A stretch of 64,000 nucleotides of DNA from Ciona intestinalis. Lineage: Eukaryota > Chordata > Ascidiacea > Phlebobranchia > Cionidae. The position numbers and the translations under genes are program-made. Below are positions 12,401-22,200 of this stretch, piece by piece. The first letter of the stretch is position 1. Each line of letters begins with the position of its first letter. The notes beneath the pieces are model-generated. The model was not told the DNA's origin. It was given only the letters and a program-made list of their open reading frames with translations, and made no database searches. The DNA is taken from positions 625,526 to 689,525 of the forward strand of contig NC_020177.2 in assembly GCF_000224145.3 (NCBI RefSeq), written 5' to 3'.

Positions 12401-14418
12401 ATACAAACCTTGGTGATAAAATACTTGGTTGCTCCACCACAATAGCAGTGTCTTGTACGTTCTCCCCACACTGTCGTAACTTATCAAACTCAGCTTCAAG
12501 CTCCCTCGATATTTGACCACAATTCTTCATGAGCGAACACAAGGTTTTTCGCTCCTTCAACAAATCAATGCAAGACCAGATAAGATTTCGGTTTAATAGG
12601 CGGGTTGTATCCAGTTTATAAACCTGTGGAAAAAGACATATGTTAATATGTGGTTGGTTTGGTCATTTATATCCTCAAGGGTTGGAACTTGAGTGACTTA
12701 TCCATGGTTGCCACTCCCATGCCCACAGTCGAGTTGCTGAAGCTATTGCAGTGTGTGGATAAGCAGACATGACTTTTGGTTGGTTTGGTAATTTATATCC
12801 TCGTGGGTGGGAACCTGAGTGACTTATCCATGGTTGCCACTCCCATGCCCACAGTCAAGTTGCTGAAGCTATTGCAGTGTGTGGATAAGCAGACATGACT
12901 TTTGGTTGATTTGGTCATTTATATCCTCATGGGTGGGAACTTGAGTGACTTATCCATGGTTGCCACTCCCATGCTCACAGTCGAGTTGCTGAAGCTATTA
13001 CAGTGTGTGGATTATCAGACAGTCATTAAATACATATTACCCACCAAGTCATCCCAGTTAACAAATGGACGCACGGAAATAATGATCTTTGCTTTCTTGC
13101 TGCTGCATTTTGAAATTGTCGTCAATTCTTCTTCAGTGCTTTCCTACAAAGCAGATGCTCAACTTATTTGACTGAAGCTTAAACAATATAAAACACACAT
13201 ATAGGAAATGAAATAATGCCATCCTACCAATATACACAATCTTCTTGTACATCTTGTGCACCTTTACATTACAGCACCACACACAAATGAAGTCACTGTA
13301 CACCAAACTATTTACATATATTTATAAGTATGTATATGTATTTATATCTTTTATTATCTTGTGTCGCAAGTGTAAAAGAGGTTTTTTGACAAATCGTTCA
13401 ACGACACTAATATAACCGGTAACGGGGATATGCTTCCTTAGGCAAAACACTTCAAGACCTACCCTGATAATGGCCCAACCTATAGCGAACAAAATACCTG
13501 TTCCATTCAAATAAAACAACTACCAGAAGATACCTTTCCCAATTATTCATCCATTCAAACAGAAGTTAAACCCCACCTGCAGAAACACAAGAACGTTGGT
13601 TTTCTTCTTCTCGCTCATGTTAAACTCATCATCTTCATCCGATGAATATGATTCTTCCTTCTTTGTCATGTGACCGTTACTCTTGCTGTGATTGGTGGAA
13701 TTCCCATTCAAATGTTGATGTTTGATGATCGTGATTGGTTGCTTTGCTTCTACAGATTCTTCAACTTTTTCTACAATTTATGAAAGTGAAAAGTGGTGGA
13801 ACCAATTTAATTTACGATTCTTTTGTTGACACATTATAAAATTAGCTGCCAAAAGTACTGCAAGTAAAAAAAGTAGAAGATACAAAAAAAATAATTACAA
13901 ACAATGTTTTGTGCGGATTTTTTTCCAAATTACACAGATTTCACATATTTATATATACATATTGAGAGTGACATATAATTTTTTGGGAGGGAAGATGAAT
14001 TAAGGCGATTATTTTGATCCGGACTAAACATAGTTAAGCCACAAATGTATATGACATACCTTGTTCATCAATATTTTGTTCATTTTCACTTCCCGATTCC
14101 GCTGATAAATACAATCTCCTGCATTAAAATAAACATGGTTTGTAAAACTAAGGTGGGGGAAGACTCATCACTAGCACCAAAATATCATTTTTTGAAAAAA
14201 AACTTAAATTGTCATACTCTTTATTATGTTTAATATTGAGTTTTGGTTATCACAAAAATATCCTAACATGCTTATTTAAAATGCTCAGTGCTCAAAAATT
14301 TAAACGGTTACAAAATTAATTTTTACCTTTTCTTTGTTTTTGGTTCATTATTAACTTTTGATGAGTCGTCTTCGTCGCACGAGCTGTCCGATAATTTATG
14401 TTTTGCCGCCACACTCAT
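6442..14418 (-). CDS. SMARCAD1: SMARCAD1-type SNF2 chromatin remodeller (complete, 17 coding exons)
   Basis: SMARCAD1/Fun30 is a nuclear SNF2 ATPase acting in DNA-end resection and heterochromatin maintenance. Exons, all in phase: 14418-14327, 14118-14060, 13770-13577, 13143-13045, 12623-12409, 12220-12027, 11438-11303, 10978-10843, 10397-10275, 9905-9823, 9610-9477, 8843-8722, 8396-8208, 7958-7840, 7189-7007, 6834-6731, 6494-6442, giving 744 codons. The acidic N-terminus is followed by [20 protein letters not shown], the element seen just after the CUE region in the human protein. Helicase motifs: DEMGLGKTI (Walker A), [10 protein letters not shown] (Walker B), [22 protein letters not shown] and [13 protein letters not shown] (arginine finger). 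The protein is about 280 residues shorter than human SMARCAD1, mostly in the N-terminal tail, and I could not identify two CUE domains. Several introns are minisatellite-filled. Very confident. Confidence 0.95.
6545..6690 (-). repeat. 126-bp minisatellite unit, inverted, in SMARCAD1 intron
   Basis: One copy plus the start of another, reading GGGAGTGGCAACCATGGATA on the plus strand, the reverse complement of the array at 12640. It fills much of the 236-bp intron between the last two coding exons. Confidence 0.8.
7409..7790 (+). repeat. 131-bp minisatellite array in SMARCAD1 intron
   Basis: About 2.9 copies; AACAATGTCA recurs at 7520 and 7651, a 131-bp period. The unit contains GTTAGGTGTCTATACAAACA and ATCAATGAGGTTCCCTATG. 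The same unit occurs inverted at 10462-10720 in another intron of this gene. Confidence 0.9.
8508..8700 (+). mobile_element. SINE fragment (3' part)
   Basis: Contains GTGGTCACCAATGGGTTGTCC, then ACATACATGGTAAC and GTTATAACAACTGTTGTTGCC, ending in a CATCCATCCATTC tail. The tRNA-like head is missing. It lies in the SMARCAD1 intron 8397-8721. Confidence 0.75.
8880..9163 (+). mobile_element. tRNA-derived SINE, head-truncated
   Basis: Runs from GCTGCTACCATTGTGGGCGT through TGTCCTTGGGCAAGACACTT and CACTAATGGGTTGTC to a tail ending GTTCATTCATTCAT. It contains a C11 homopolymer. It lies in the SMARCAD1 intron between exons 9477-9610 and 8722-8843. Confidence 0.82.
9635..9800 (-). repeat. 126-bp minisatellite unit, inverted, nearly filling a SMARCAD1 intron
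   Basis: About 1.3 units in reverse orientation (TGTCTGCTTATTCACACACTG then TGTCTGCTTACCCACACACCG). The intron is only 212 bp (9611-9822), so almost all of it is repeat. Confidence 0.85.
10462..10720 (-). repeat. 131-bp minisatellite, two copies, inverted relative to 7409-7790
   Basis: AACCTCATTGATTAATG occurs at 10465 and 10596, a 131-bp step. It is the reverse complement of the array three kilobases away in the same gene. It occupies most of the intron 10398-10842. Confidence 0.9.
11565..11995 (-). mobile_element. Two degraded inverted SINE fragments
   Basis: At 11575-11720 and again at 11800-11995 the SINE consensus is recognisable in reverse (TCGTTATAACGTGGGTGTTTTG; GAAAACGATAGTCGTTATAA; TTAGTGACCACTAGGTTG). 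Both lie in the SMARCAD1 intron 11439-12026. Confidence 0.65.
12640..13020 (+). repeat. 126-bp minisatellite array filling a SMARCAD1 intron
   Basis: Three copies; GGTTGGTTTGG or its variant starts at 12652, 12778 and 12904, an exact 126-bp step. The unit contains TTATATCCTCGTGGGTGGGA, CATGGTTGCCACTCCCATG and GCAGTGTGTGGATAAGCAGA. The intron is 12624-13044, so about 90 percent of it is array. Confidence 0.93.
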
Positions 14419-14822
14419 TTTTAAAGAAAGAAAGGACCAAGCCACATGACTGTATTTAATTCAACGCTTTCTTTAGTTTAAGATTACCAGATTAAATTTT
14501 GCTGAAAACTTAAATTATTGCGTAATTCTCAGAATTCGTTCTCAAAAGTTAATTCACAATTTACATAATAAATAAAATCCCCGGTTTTGAGAACATAAAT
14601 TTAACAAAAGAGAAAGTGGGCACGTAAGTAAGTTTCCTAAATTTTGAAACAAAACACTTTTACAGAAATAAGCTTAATAATACTTTGCATATTTATAAAA
14701 CACGAATTACCAATAAATTAAACAACATTATGCTCACAATTATATGTTGCGGTAATATTTTTTTCCTAATAAAACAGCGTTGATATTACTTTCTATGTCG
14801 ATTGCCCCTGTTATTTAGAAAC

Positions 14823-15046
14823 CAGAGTCCATATATAAACATGAGTTATTTCATCTCGCTCATAGAAATCACATAGCACACAGCAAATGGGGCTAAATTG
14901 TTCATAGACATAATATAAATATGAACGTATATAGCTAAGTTTAATATATTTTATGTTTTTAATACAAATACAGGATGCAGATGTAAGAAATTCAAATTTT
15001 CAAGTTCTATGGTGATGAATTAACTCGTGTTTATATACGGACTCTG
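14823..15046. mobile_element. hAT-like MITE (224 bp) with perfect 8-bp target duplication
   Basis: Terminal inverted repeats begin CAGAGTCC and stay paired for 26 bp with two mismatches (left CAGAGTCCATATATAAAC, right arm CAGAGTCCGTATATAAAC when inverted). Both ends are flanked by TTAGAAAC (14815-14822 and 15047-15054). Termini starting CAG and an 8-bp duplication are the signature of hAT transposons. No transposase is encoded, so the element is non-autonomous. Confidence 0.9.
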
Positions 15047-15197
15047 TTAGAAACCAAGGGCGTCCCTTCGTAATATGTTTTAAACCTGCTTTCTACAAAT
15101 CTGCATAAAAACAATTATTCACAAAAGTTTCGCTCTTACTTTAAAGTTTTACCTGAATGAGTTACTACCAATAAGAGCCTTTGCTTCGTTAGTTATT

Positions 15198-15390
15198 TAG
15201 TAGGGCAGGGAAAGATGAGACACCCTTTCGTCCTACTTTTTCGTCTCATTAGGTAGTAAGGCTAATAACATTCCAACAATTATAGAACTATATCCTCACG
15301 AGTCCCACAGACCACTGTTAATTGTTTAAAACACAATCAGGGTATTTGGATATTGTGAGCTAAAGGTGTCCCGTCTACCCAGCCCTACTG
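15198..15390. mobile_element. TA-flanked GGGTGGGGAAGATGGGACACC-type MITE
   Basis: Starts TAGTAGGGCAGGGAAAGATG and ends with the inverted counterpart GTGTCCCGTCTACCCAGCCC followed by TACTG and TA. The inside follows the same roughly 195-bp consensus as the other copies (Y-AGTAGGGTGGGG termini, TTGGTAGTAA and CTCACGACTCCCATAGACCG-like interior). Confidence 0.82.
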
Positions 15391-16435
15391 TACTACAGTT
15401 ACTAAGCCTGGGATAGAACAAGAATCTGTTACTTTACTATGGAAATGCAGATCTTAAGCACGAGGCGACATCATGGCCATGGTGGGAAACAGGATGTAAA
15501 TAGGATTGATCCTTTCCATAAACTTGAGTGCGTGATTTACAGTGGTTCCGATGGCAATGGATAGAGTTTTATTGTGCTGGTTGTAAATCTTTGTAGCAAC
15601 ATATGTTTTTTGTTTTATCTATATGTTTTTTTTTTTTCTTCGGAAATTTACCACGCTACAAGTTAATTCAATAGATCTGTTGTTGTGGTTTTTACCTTTT
15701 CATACGGCCTACAGTTCTTCTATATCCTACTCTTCATGTGACGAAACGCATCAATGACGAGATGCAAGAAACTAACTAGATAGGTTTTCGTGTTAGTAAG
15801 CGTTTTGAATTGCTACCAGGCACTTGCTTATTGTTGAAAATTTTATAACGCTTTAGTTTACAAATAAAAACTTATGTTTAACCAATTTAGTCATACTCAG
15901 CAAGACGACATCGGTGTTACCATGTCCTCGCTTGTGTTCTTTTATCTCGCGTTGTGCCTTGAGGCATATGCGCTCCTCCTGTTCCGGCTCCCTCAATCCC
16001 CCTTCCACACAAATTAATTGTTTATTCTTCAACGCAGTGATGTGGAGACATGCGTGTCGAAGTGTTAAGACGGATTATACATACTGTGTTATTACGAGAC
16101 GATATTATCTGATCACGGGTGTTTTACGAACCTAATAAAATATGATAGAATTGTAACATCAGTACCAAAAGGGAGACGCAAGAAACTTCTCCCAAGTACA
16201 GCGAACATTCCGACAGTAAAGAATACATTCAATACAGAACATGAAAAGGCGCGACTTGTAAGTTGTAAAAGAATGCACGACTGCGGGTAAATCAAGTCAA
16301 GCTTAACGAGTAACTATATTTTAACGAGTAACTATATCCCGGTTCGTGATCAATTTAATATAAAGGCAACGCTTGATCTTTTATTGCAATTGCCGTTATT
16401 TCATTTAACATTAACTTAACCCAGCAATACCTCTG

Positions 16436-16826
16436 TCGTTATAGCAAGTCGTTATAACACGGGTGTGCTGTTTCATACACCTCGTGCCAGCTTACAAGTT
16501 ACCACGTATCTAAACTATTTATCCTCACATGGCGGGGCAACGACAGTCATTATAACACGGGTGTTCTGTTTCATATACCTCGTGCCTGCCTATGAGTTCC
16601 CACGTATGTTACTTTGTGGGTGATTATTTTTTGGAGGATTTTTTTATTCATTTTTTTTATATATGTCTGATAATTTGTCGACCCTATAGTAAACACTGGG
16701 TTGGAGCGATTACCGTTAAGTGTCTTGCCGAAGGACACATACGCTCATAATATCAGCAGCGACGAGCCTTGAATCCATTATCTATGGGTTACAGGCAGGC
16801 GCACTAACCACTATGCCACGGCGCCG
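16436..16826 (-). mobile_element. tRNA-derived SINE, full length, minus orientation, with duplicated tail
   Basis: Read on the minus strand it opens GGCGCCGTGGCATAGTGGTT, a tRNA-like A box, then a B box close to GGTTCAAGGCTC. The central domain and the tail follow. The tail segment (TCGTTATAACACGGGTGTG, ATACACCTCGTGCC) is present twice in tandem, at about 16445-16515 and 16530-16600. That is a first step towards the 71-bp minisatellite. Confidence 0.85.
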
Positions 16827-16978
16827 GACTAGATGTTATGCACCATTAAGCAAAGGTGAAGTGCGGTCGTTTCTGGTAAGAAAAACGCGCCAATTTTTTA
16901 ACAGGAGTATAACGCGTACGCTGTGCAAAAAAGCATACAGCAGAGTTTCTTACATGCTAAGTTTCTGTGACGTTCATT

Positions 16979-17080
16979 ATGGATCCGCGAAGTCTTTATC
17001 CAGATATATTGATACCAGAGGTGGCATTTGGACAACATGTGTTGAATGCTTTACAAGAACATGGAGATAAAGTGGCGTGG
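16979..17080 (+). CDS. Duplicate first coding exon of the acyl-CoA synthetase
   Basis: Encodes MDPRSLYPDILIPEVAFGQH and onwards to DKVAW before a GTAAG donor. It differs from the exon at 19247-19348 by a single base (Arg for Gln at codon 4). The copied block, exon plus about 104 bp of intron, shows four differences in about 206 bp. It could be an alternative first exon, a recent tandem duplication, or two alleles assembled side by side; an N gap lies between the copies. Confidence 0.75.
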
Positions 17081-17861
17081 GTAAGACTTGTGGAAATATA
17101 ATATAGATTGTTTCTGGTTAAACTTGTGTCTGTGGTTCAACCCACGCGGTTTATACTTGCTTTATCTAAAACAAATGTGCATAAACTCACGGCCTACTAG
17201 AGATACGGCCTGATAATTCACATTTTACGTTTGAAATTAGAAGGCCTATTATACGTCACAAACACCAATATTTTCAATTGTTACGTCATGTATTTTGCCT
17301 TAAAAAGGTACCAGTAATGGGAAAAACGCATTGAAAAACATACGAATTTAGCAATGAGGTCAATTATTTACGGAAGTATAGCTACACGCAGCGTTAGAAG
17401 CGACCGAACAGCAAAATAACATTATAAATAAAGACTTGTAAACATAATAAAGGCGTAAACACAGTTTACATCACCAAGACGGGATTAAACAAGAAAGAAA
17501 TAAAACTTTCATTGAGAAACTCCTCCAATGCTGCTTGTGAGGGCAGGGTTATCCTCAAAGCATTGGATGTTTGATTTGGCAAAACATATAAGTGTCCAAC
17601 CAACCAGCAAATAACGTTAAATCATTCACCTAATCATCATTTATATAACAATGGCTGAATCACTTGGTTTTGAAGAGAATCTTGTTTTAGGATTGACCAC
17701 TGTCCACCAAAGCATGTGTTAATAAGTTAAACTAAAGTTGGGGTAACTATAGAAGAGATGGTTGTAAGCAAATTGGCTTTAACGGAATAGTTGGAACTAG
17801 ATTCAGTTTTAAGGGTTTTTCGCTTTCCATGCTTTACCAAGTGAGCTTCATAATCATTCTC

Positions 17862-17911
17862 NNNNNNNNNNNNNNNNNNNNNNNNNNNNNNNNNNNNNNN
17901 NNNNNNNNNNN
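17862..17911. other. Assembly gap (50 N)
   Basis: Fifty Ns between the two near-identical copies of the synthetase first exon, which is where a haplotype misjoin would be expected. Confidence 0.95.
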
Positions 17912-18419
17912 CCTTTATTAGCCGTCATTCTGTCAAAATAGTAGACCTCTCCAGTGTTGCCAACTACTTTATTAAACAGGGGTGATTTAAATATTCATAA
18001 AATGTATTTTTATTTTACTAATTAGCCTGAACAACTGAGTTACAAAATAAAGAAATGCATCAACAGATTTTGAATCTTTATCTGCTTTTGTGTCACATAA
18101 ACGATGCGTCGCCCCAGCTCAGTGGTTTGATGTTCACATCATAAAGCCGAAGGTATAGTGTTCGGTACAAGTCGCTGCCACATTTTGTAAATAAGTGTGC
18201 ACTTTGGCTTTGGCCAGTGGTTACAAATAAAATAATATTTATTTACAAAGTTAGACTACATACTCGGATATTCGTAGTTGGTAGTAACGAGTTGATTAAA
18301 ACAAAACACCCATGTGGTAGGAACTGTCTATAACTCTATAAACCATTAATAAATAGGAGGAAAGTTCCATTATAAAGATTCTAAAGTGTGCGTAAGGATA
18401 TACGGCCAATCGATAAAAC

Positions 18420-18867
18420 CAGAGCCATAGAAATACCGAGTAGTCCAACCCATTGTTACGTAAAACACAAATTGAACGGCAATTTGGGTCCAAAATAACA
18501 CAGTAGGTATAGGGAAAATGTATGTTTTTCGGTAAATTACAGAAAAACTTGGGCCTAAAATCAAATTTAAAGGTTGAAAAATGTAAAATACATGTGTTAT
18601 TTGTTTTCTGTGTCAAAAAAAGTCAAAAATTAGAATTAGAAGCGGTTGATTTGCGACATTTTAGTCATTTAATGCGGCTAAATTTATACATTTTTTCTAA
18701 AAAATGTTTGGTAAGGTAAATAGAAGCTGTTTTACACCTTCCCACAATAGGAAAACACAAACAAAACTTAACAAGTTCGTTTAAACCCTTTGTCAAAGTC
18801 ACCACTTTCGCTCTATTTTGGACACACATAGACGGCAGTTGGACTACTCGGTGTTTATACGACTCTG
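18420..18867. mobile_element. hAT-like MITE (448 bp) with perfect 8-bp target duplication
   Basis: Left end CAGAGCCATAGAAATACCGA, right end (inverted) CAGAGTCGTATAAACACCGA, both continuing GTAGTCCAAC. It is flanked on both sides by GATAAAAC (18412-18419 and 18868-18875). Termini resemble those of the element at 14823-15046, so the two are related families. No transposase is seen. Confidence 0.88.
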
Positions 18868-19246
18868 GATAAAACTGCCCAAATAGGCTATCATGTTACA
18901 TCACATCTCACCGTCATACTTAACCACCTTACCAGAAAAATATGTTATTAGTTCAAAAAATCTGTTATTAGTTTCCAATTTCCCTGTTTACATCCTATAG
19001 GCCCATGGTCATTGGGCTGGATAAAACAAGAAAACAGTATTATATAACCAATATTGTATATCCCCGCCACGTAAGGATAAAGTCATTAAGTTCAGTGAAT
19101 TAAAGAAAATAAAGGATGCCGTAGGCAAAACTAGACGTTGCAATACATACAACATGCTATGTTTACTAACCTTGGCGATATTACAGCCATCGGCAAGTTA
19201 GTGTATTGCAGAGTTTTTCTGTACAGGGTTGCGACGTGTATTCATT

Positions 19247-22200
19247 ATGGATCCGCAAAGTCTTTATCCAGATATATTGATACCAGAGGTGGCATTTGGA
19301 CAACATGTGTTGAATGCTTTACAAGAACATGGAGATAAAGTGGCGTGGGTAAGACTTGTGGAAATATAATATAGATTGTTTCTGGTTAAACTTGTGACTG
19401 TAGTTCAACCCACGCGATTTATACTTGCTTTATCTAAAACAAATGTGCATAACCTTTATAAGACTAATCTTTATCGAATTCGAAGTGTTTTCTGTAGTTA
19501 CGAAACAGGTATCGAATATGGTGCTAAGCTTTATATTTTGGCTTGTAACAATAAAACTATTAGAAACAAAAATGTCATCTTTAGATTGATGTAAGCCAAG
19601 GCGGAGAAAAATACTCGTTCAGTAGAATCCGCGTGGAGGCGCTCAAGTGCGCGAATGCGTTACATAAGGAAGGCATTAGACGAGGTGACGTCATTGGACT
19701 CTTTCTCCCGAATTCGTGCCAACAGAAGGTTCTTGTATTGTCACTTGCTTTGTGTGGAGCTACCATCGTCCCGATCAATATTCTTTACACCAAAGGCAAG
19801 TTATATTGCCGATTTGTGACACGTAGCTTTAATTAGATTTGTTCTTATGGGCGATAACTTGAATAATGCATTAATCACCTTTACGCACTAGATGAGGTTG
19901 AACGACAAATGCAAATCATTGAACCAAAACTGATCTTCACAACATCTGACCAGTTAAACAAACTCAAATCTTGTTCAACAAACGCGAAGGTGAAATTTAT
20001 TCTATAAATCTTTCCAACAACGTCATGATATTACTTGTGTTTCAGATCCACATATTCGGTCCGAACGAAAGTGAGAACATTTATCTTAAGTTTCTGAAGG
20101 ATGGTTCTGATAAAGGTGAACTTACTAAAGTTATGTGTGCCAATTCTCGTTAACTTTGTATTAAAACTTCTTATTTATAAGATCATTGCAGAAATCAGAT
20201 TACTGTTTAACTTGCAAAGTTTCGCTAAATAATAGCAAATATCTAGGGCTAGGCCTTTACCACGTGAGCGTCACATATCTTTAGTACTCTGCGGTATAAC
20301 GTCTTTTTATTAGTTATGTGGCATACAATCTTCTCTTCGTCATGTTTACATAAATTGCAGGAGTTTACTTGGATGGCGAAATCGACATTTACAACGATGA
20401 CTTGTTTCTGTTTTGTTCAAGTGGAACAACCGGCCCACCTAAGCTGATACAGATTACCAACTATAGCTTAGTGGCTACAACTGTTCTGATGAAGTTAGTT
20501 AATATATTATATAGTAGGGTGGGGGGGAAATGGGACACCTTTAGCACATAATATCCAAAATCCTAATCGTTTTTTTGACAAATGACAACGGTCTATTGAA
20601 GTCCTGAAGATACGGTTTTATATTACTTTGGTTGTTCTTTGTTTACTTTCCTGTGAAACAAGAAAATAGAATATAAAGGTGTCCCATCTTCCCTCAACCA
20701 TACTATAAATATTATAGGCGGCAGGTGTATACAAACACATCGAACGCATCACACTTTATCGTTGCTAATATTGTAGGCTGTGCGTGTCCTCAGTCAAGAC
20801 ACCTTATTTGCTTGAACTCACTAATCGGTTGTCCAAATTACAAGTAATACAGAATAAAATCACCACAAAGGCCATATGTGGTAACTCATATGCGGGACGG
20901 GGCGTATATGGGACAGAACACTTGTATCAGAGTATAGTGTGATGTAAGACGGAACACTTTTAGTATAATATCCAAATATCTTGATTATGTTTTAAACAAT
21001 AAACAACGGTTTTTGGGAGTCTTGAGGATATGATTTTATAATTCTTTAAATGTTCTTTATTTACTACCAAGTGGGACAAAAAAATAGAACGAAAAGGTGC
21101 TGTGCCATCTTTTCTCACCATACTTAACTATTGTTACCCCGTTGAGTATAAACAAGTATTACAAGGTACTATACTAAATAAGATCTTTATTGCTTTTGTT
21201 TAAACAGAATGACAATTAAACGAAGCAGCACTAACATCGGTATAAGCGCCAGTGCGATGTTTCATATTGCTTCGATCATAACAACATTTCCACCTTTAAC
21301 GCAAGGTTGCTGTCAGGTCTATCTTTCTGAACACAAGGTCACTGACCTATTGCAAGCAATACTCAATTATAAGGTATATAAAGTAATTGGCATGCATATA
21401 GTAGATTGGGGCAAGATTGGACATCTTATGATTCTATTTTCTCGTCTCATTTAGTATTAAACAAACAACATTCAATAAATTATAAAACCATATCTTCACG
21501 ACTCCCATAAACCGTTGTTAAATGTATAAAACACAATCGGGATGTTTGGATATTATGTGTTAAAAGTGTCCCATCGTCCCCACCCTACTATAAGTCATTT
21601 GTATAAAGATTGCATTCCGTGAAAGAGGGAATATCTGTGTTCTCGATTAATGATTATTGGCTATATGGATATGGAAAGGCTATACAAGTTATGTAATAGG
21701 TCAAGGGAATGTAGAAAATAAATTTGGGGTTTTGATGACGTGAACCATGAACATAATACGTTTATTGTCCTACAGGTCACACACTTGTTCTTGTTAGCGT
21801 CACATTTTTTGGAGCTTGTAAAATCGGATCTGGTTCAAAACTATGACGTTTCCAGTCTCGTAGAAATCGCGACGGGAGCTTCTCCGACTTCTGATGAAGT
21901 TAAACTTCTTGCCAAGAGCAAATATGGACTCAAAGCAATTACTGAAAGTACTTCATGTGAACATACGTAAATCTGACCGAAATTATCCATTGTTTATGAC
22001 TGCTTCATGCGGAAAGACGCGTTTTCGTTGGGTCATTTGAACGAACTGATGGAGTAATAGACCACTATTTAACATGGTATCCTTTAACGAGTTCTGTATA
22101 TTCTTGTATATCAGGGTGGGGAAAGATGGGACATCTGATCTTTTTTACATTTTCTTGTCACATTTGGTAGTAATCAAACAAAATTCAAGTATTTGTAAAA

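Larger units (their letters stand above)
14419..16978. other. Intergenic region between SMARCAD1 and the acyl-CoA synthetase
   Basis: The two genes are transcribed away from each other from this region. It contains a hAT-like MITE (14823-15046), a TA-flanked MITE (15198-15390) and a SINE (16436-16826). No coding exon was recognised. No core promoter motif can be assigned with confidence. Confidence 0.6.
17081..19246. other. Region between the two copies of synthetase exon 1
   Basis: Contains the 50-N gap at 17862-17911 and a 448-bp hAT-like MITE (18420-18867). The remainder is AT-rich unique sequence with no coding exon that I can support. It would be intron if exon 16979-17080 is used, and upstream DNA if exon 19247-19348 is used. 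Confidence 0.55.

Noticed and set aside
16700..16826. tRNA gene (A and B box seen on the minus strand)
   Set aside because: The boxes belong to the SINE head: no closed acceptor stem or anticodon arm is evident, and the same head recurs at 26301, 31413 and 61430 attached to SINE bodies.
16720..17070. 116-codon plus-strand frame covering the duplicated synthetase exon region
   Set aside because: It reads the SINE head and then synthetase exon 1 in the wrong frame.
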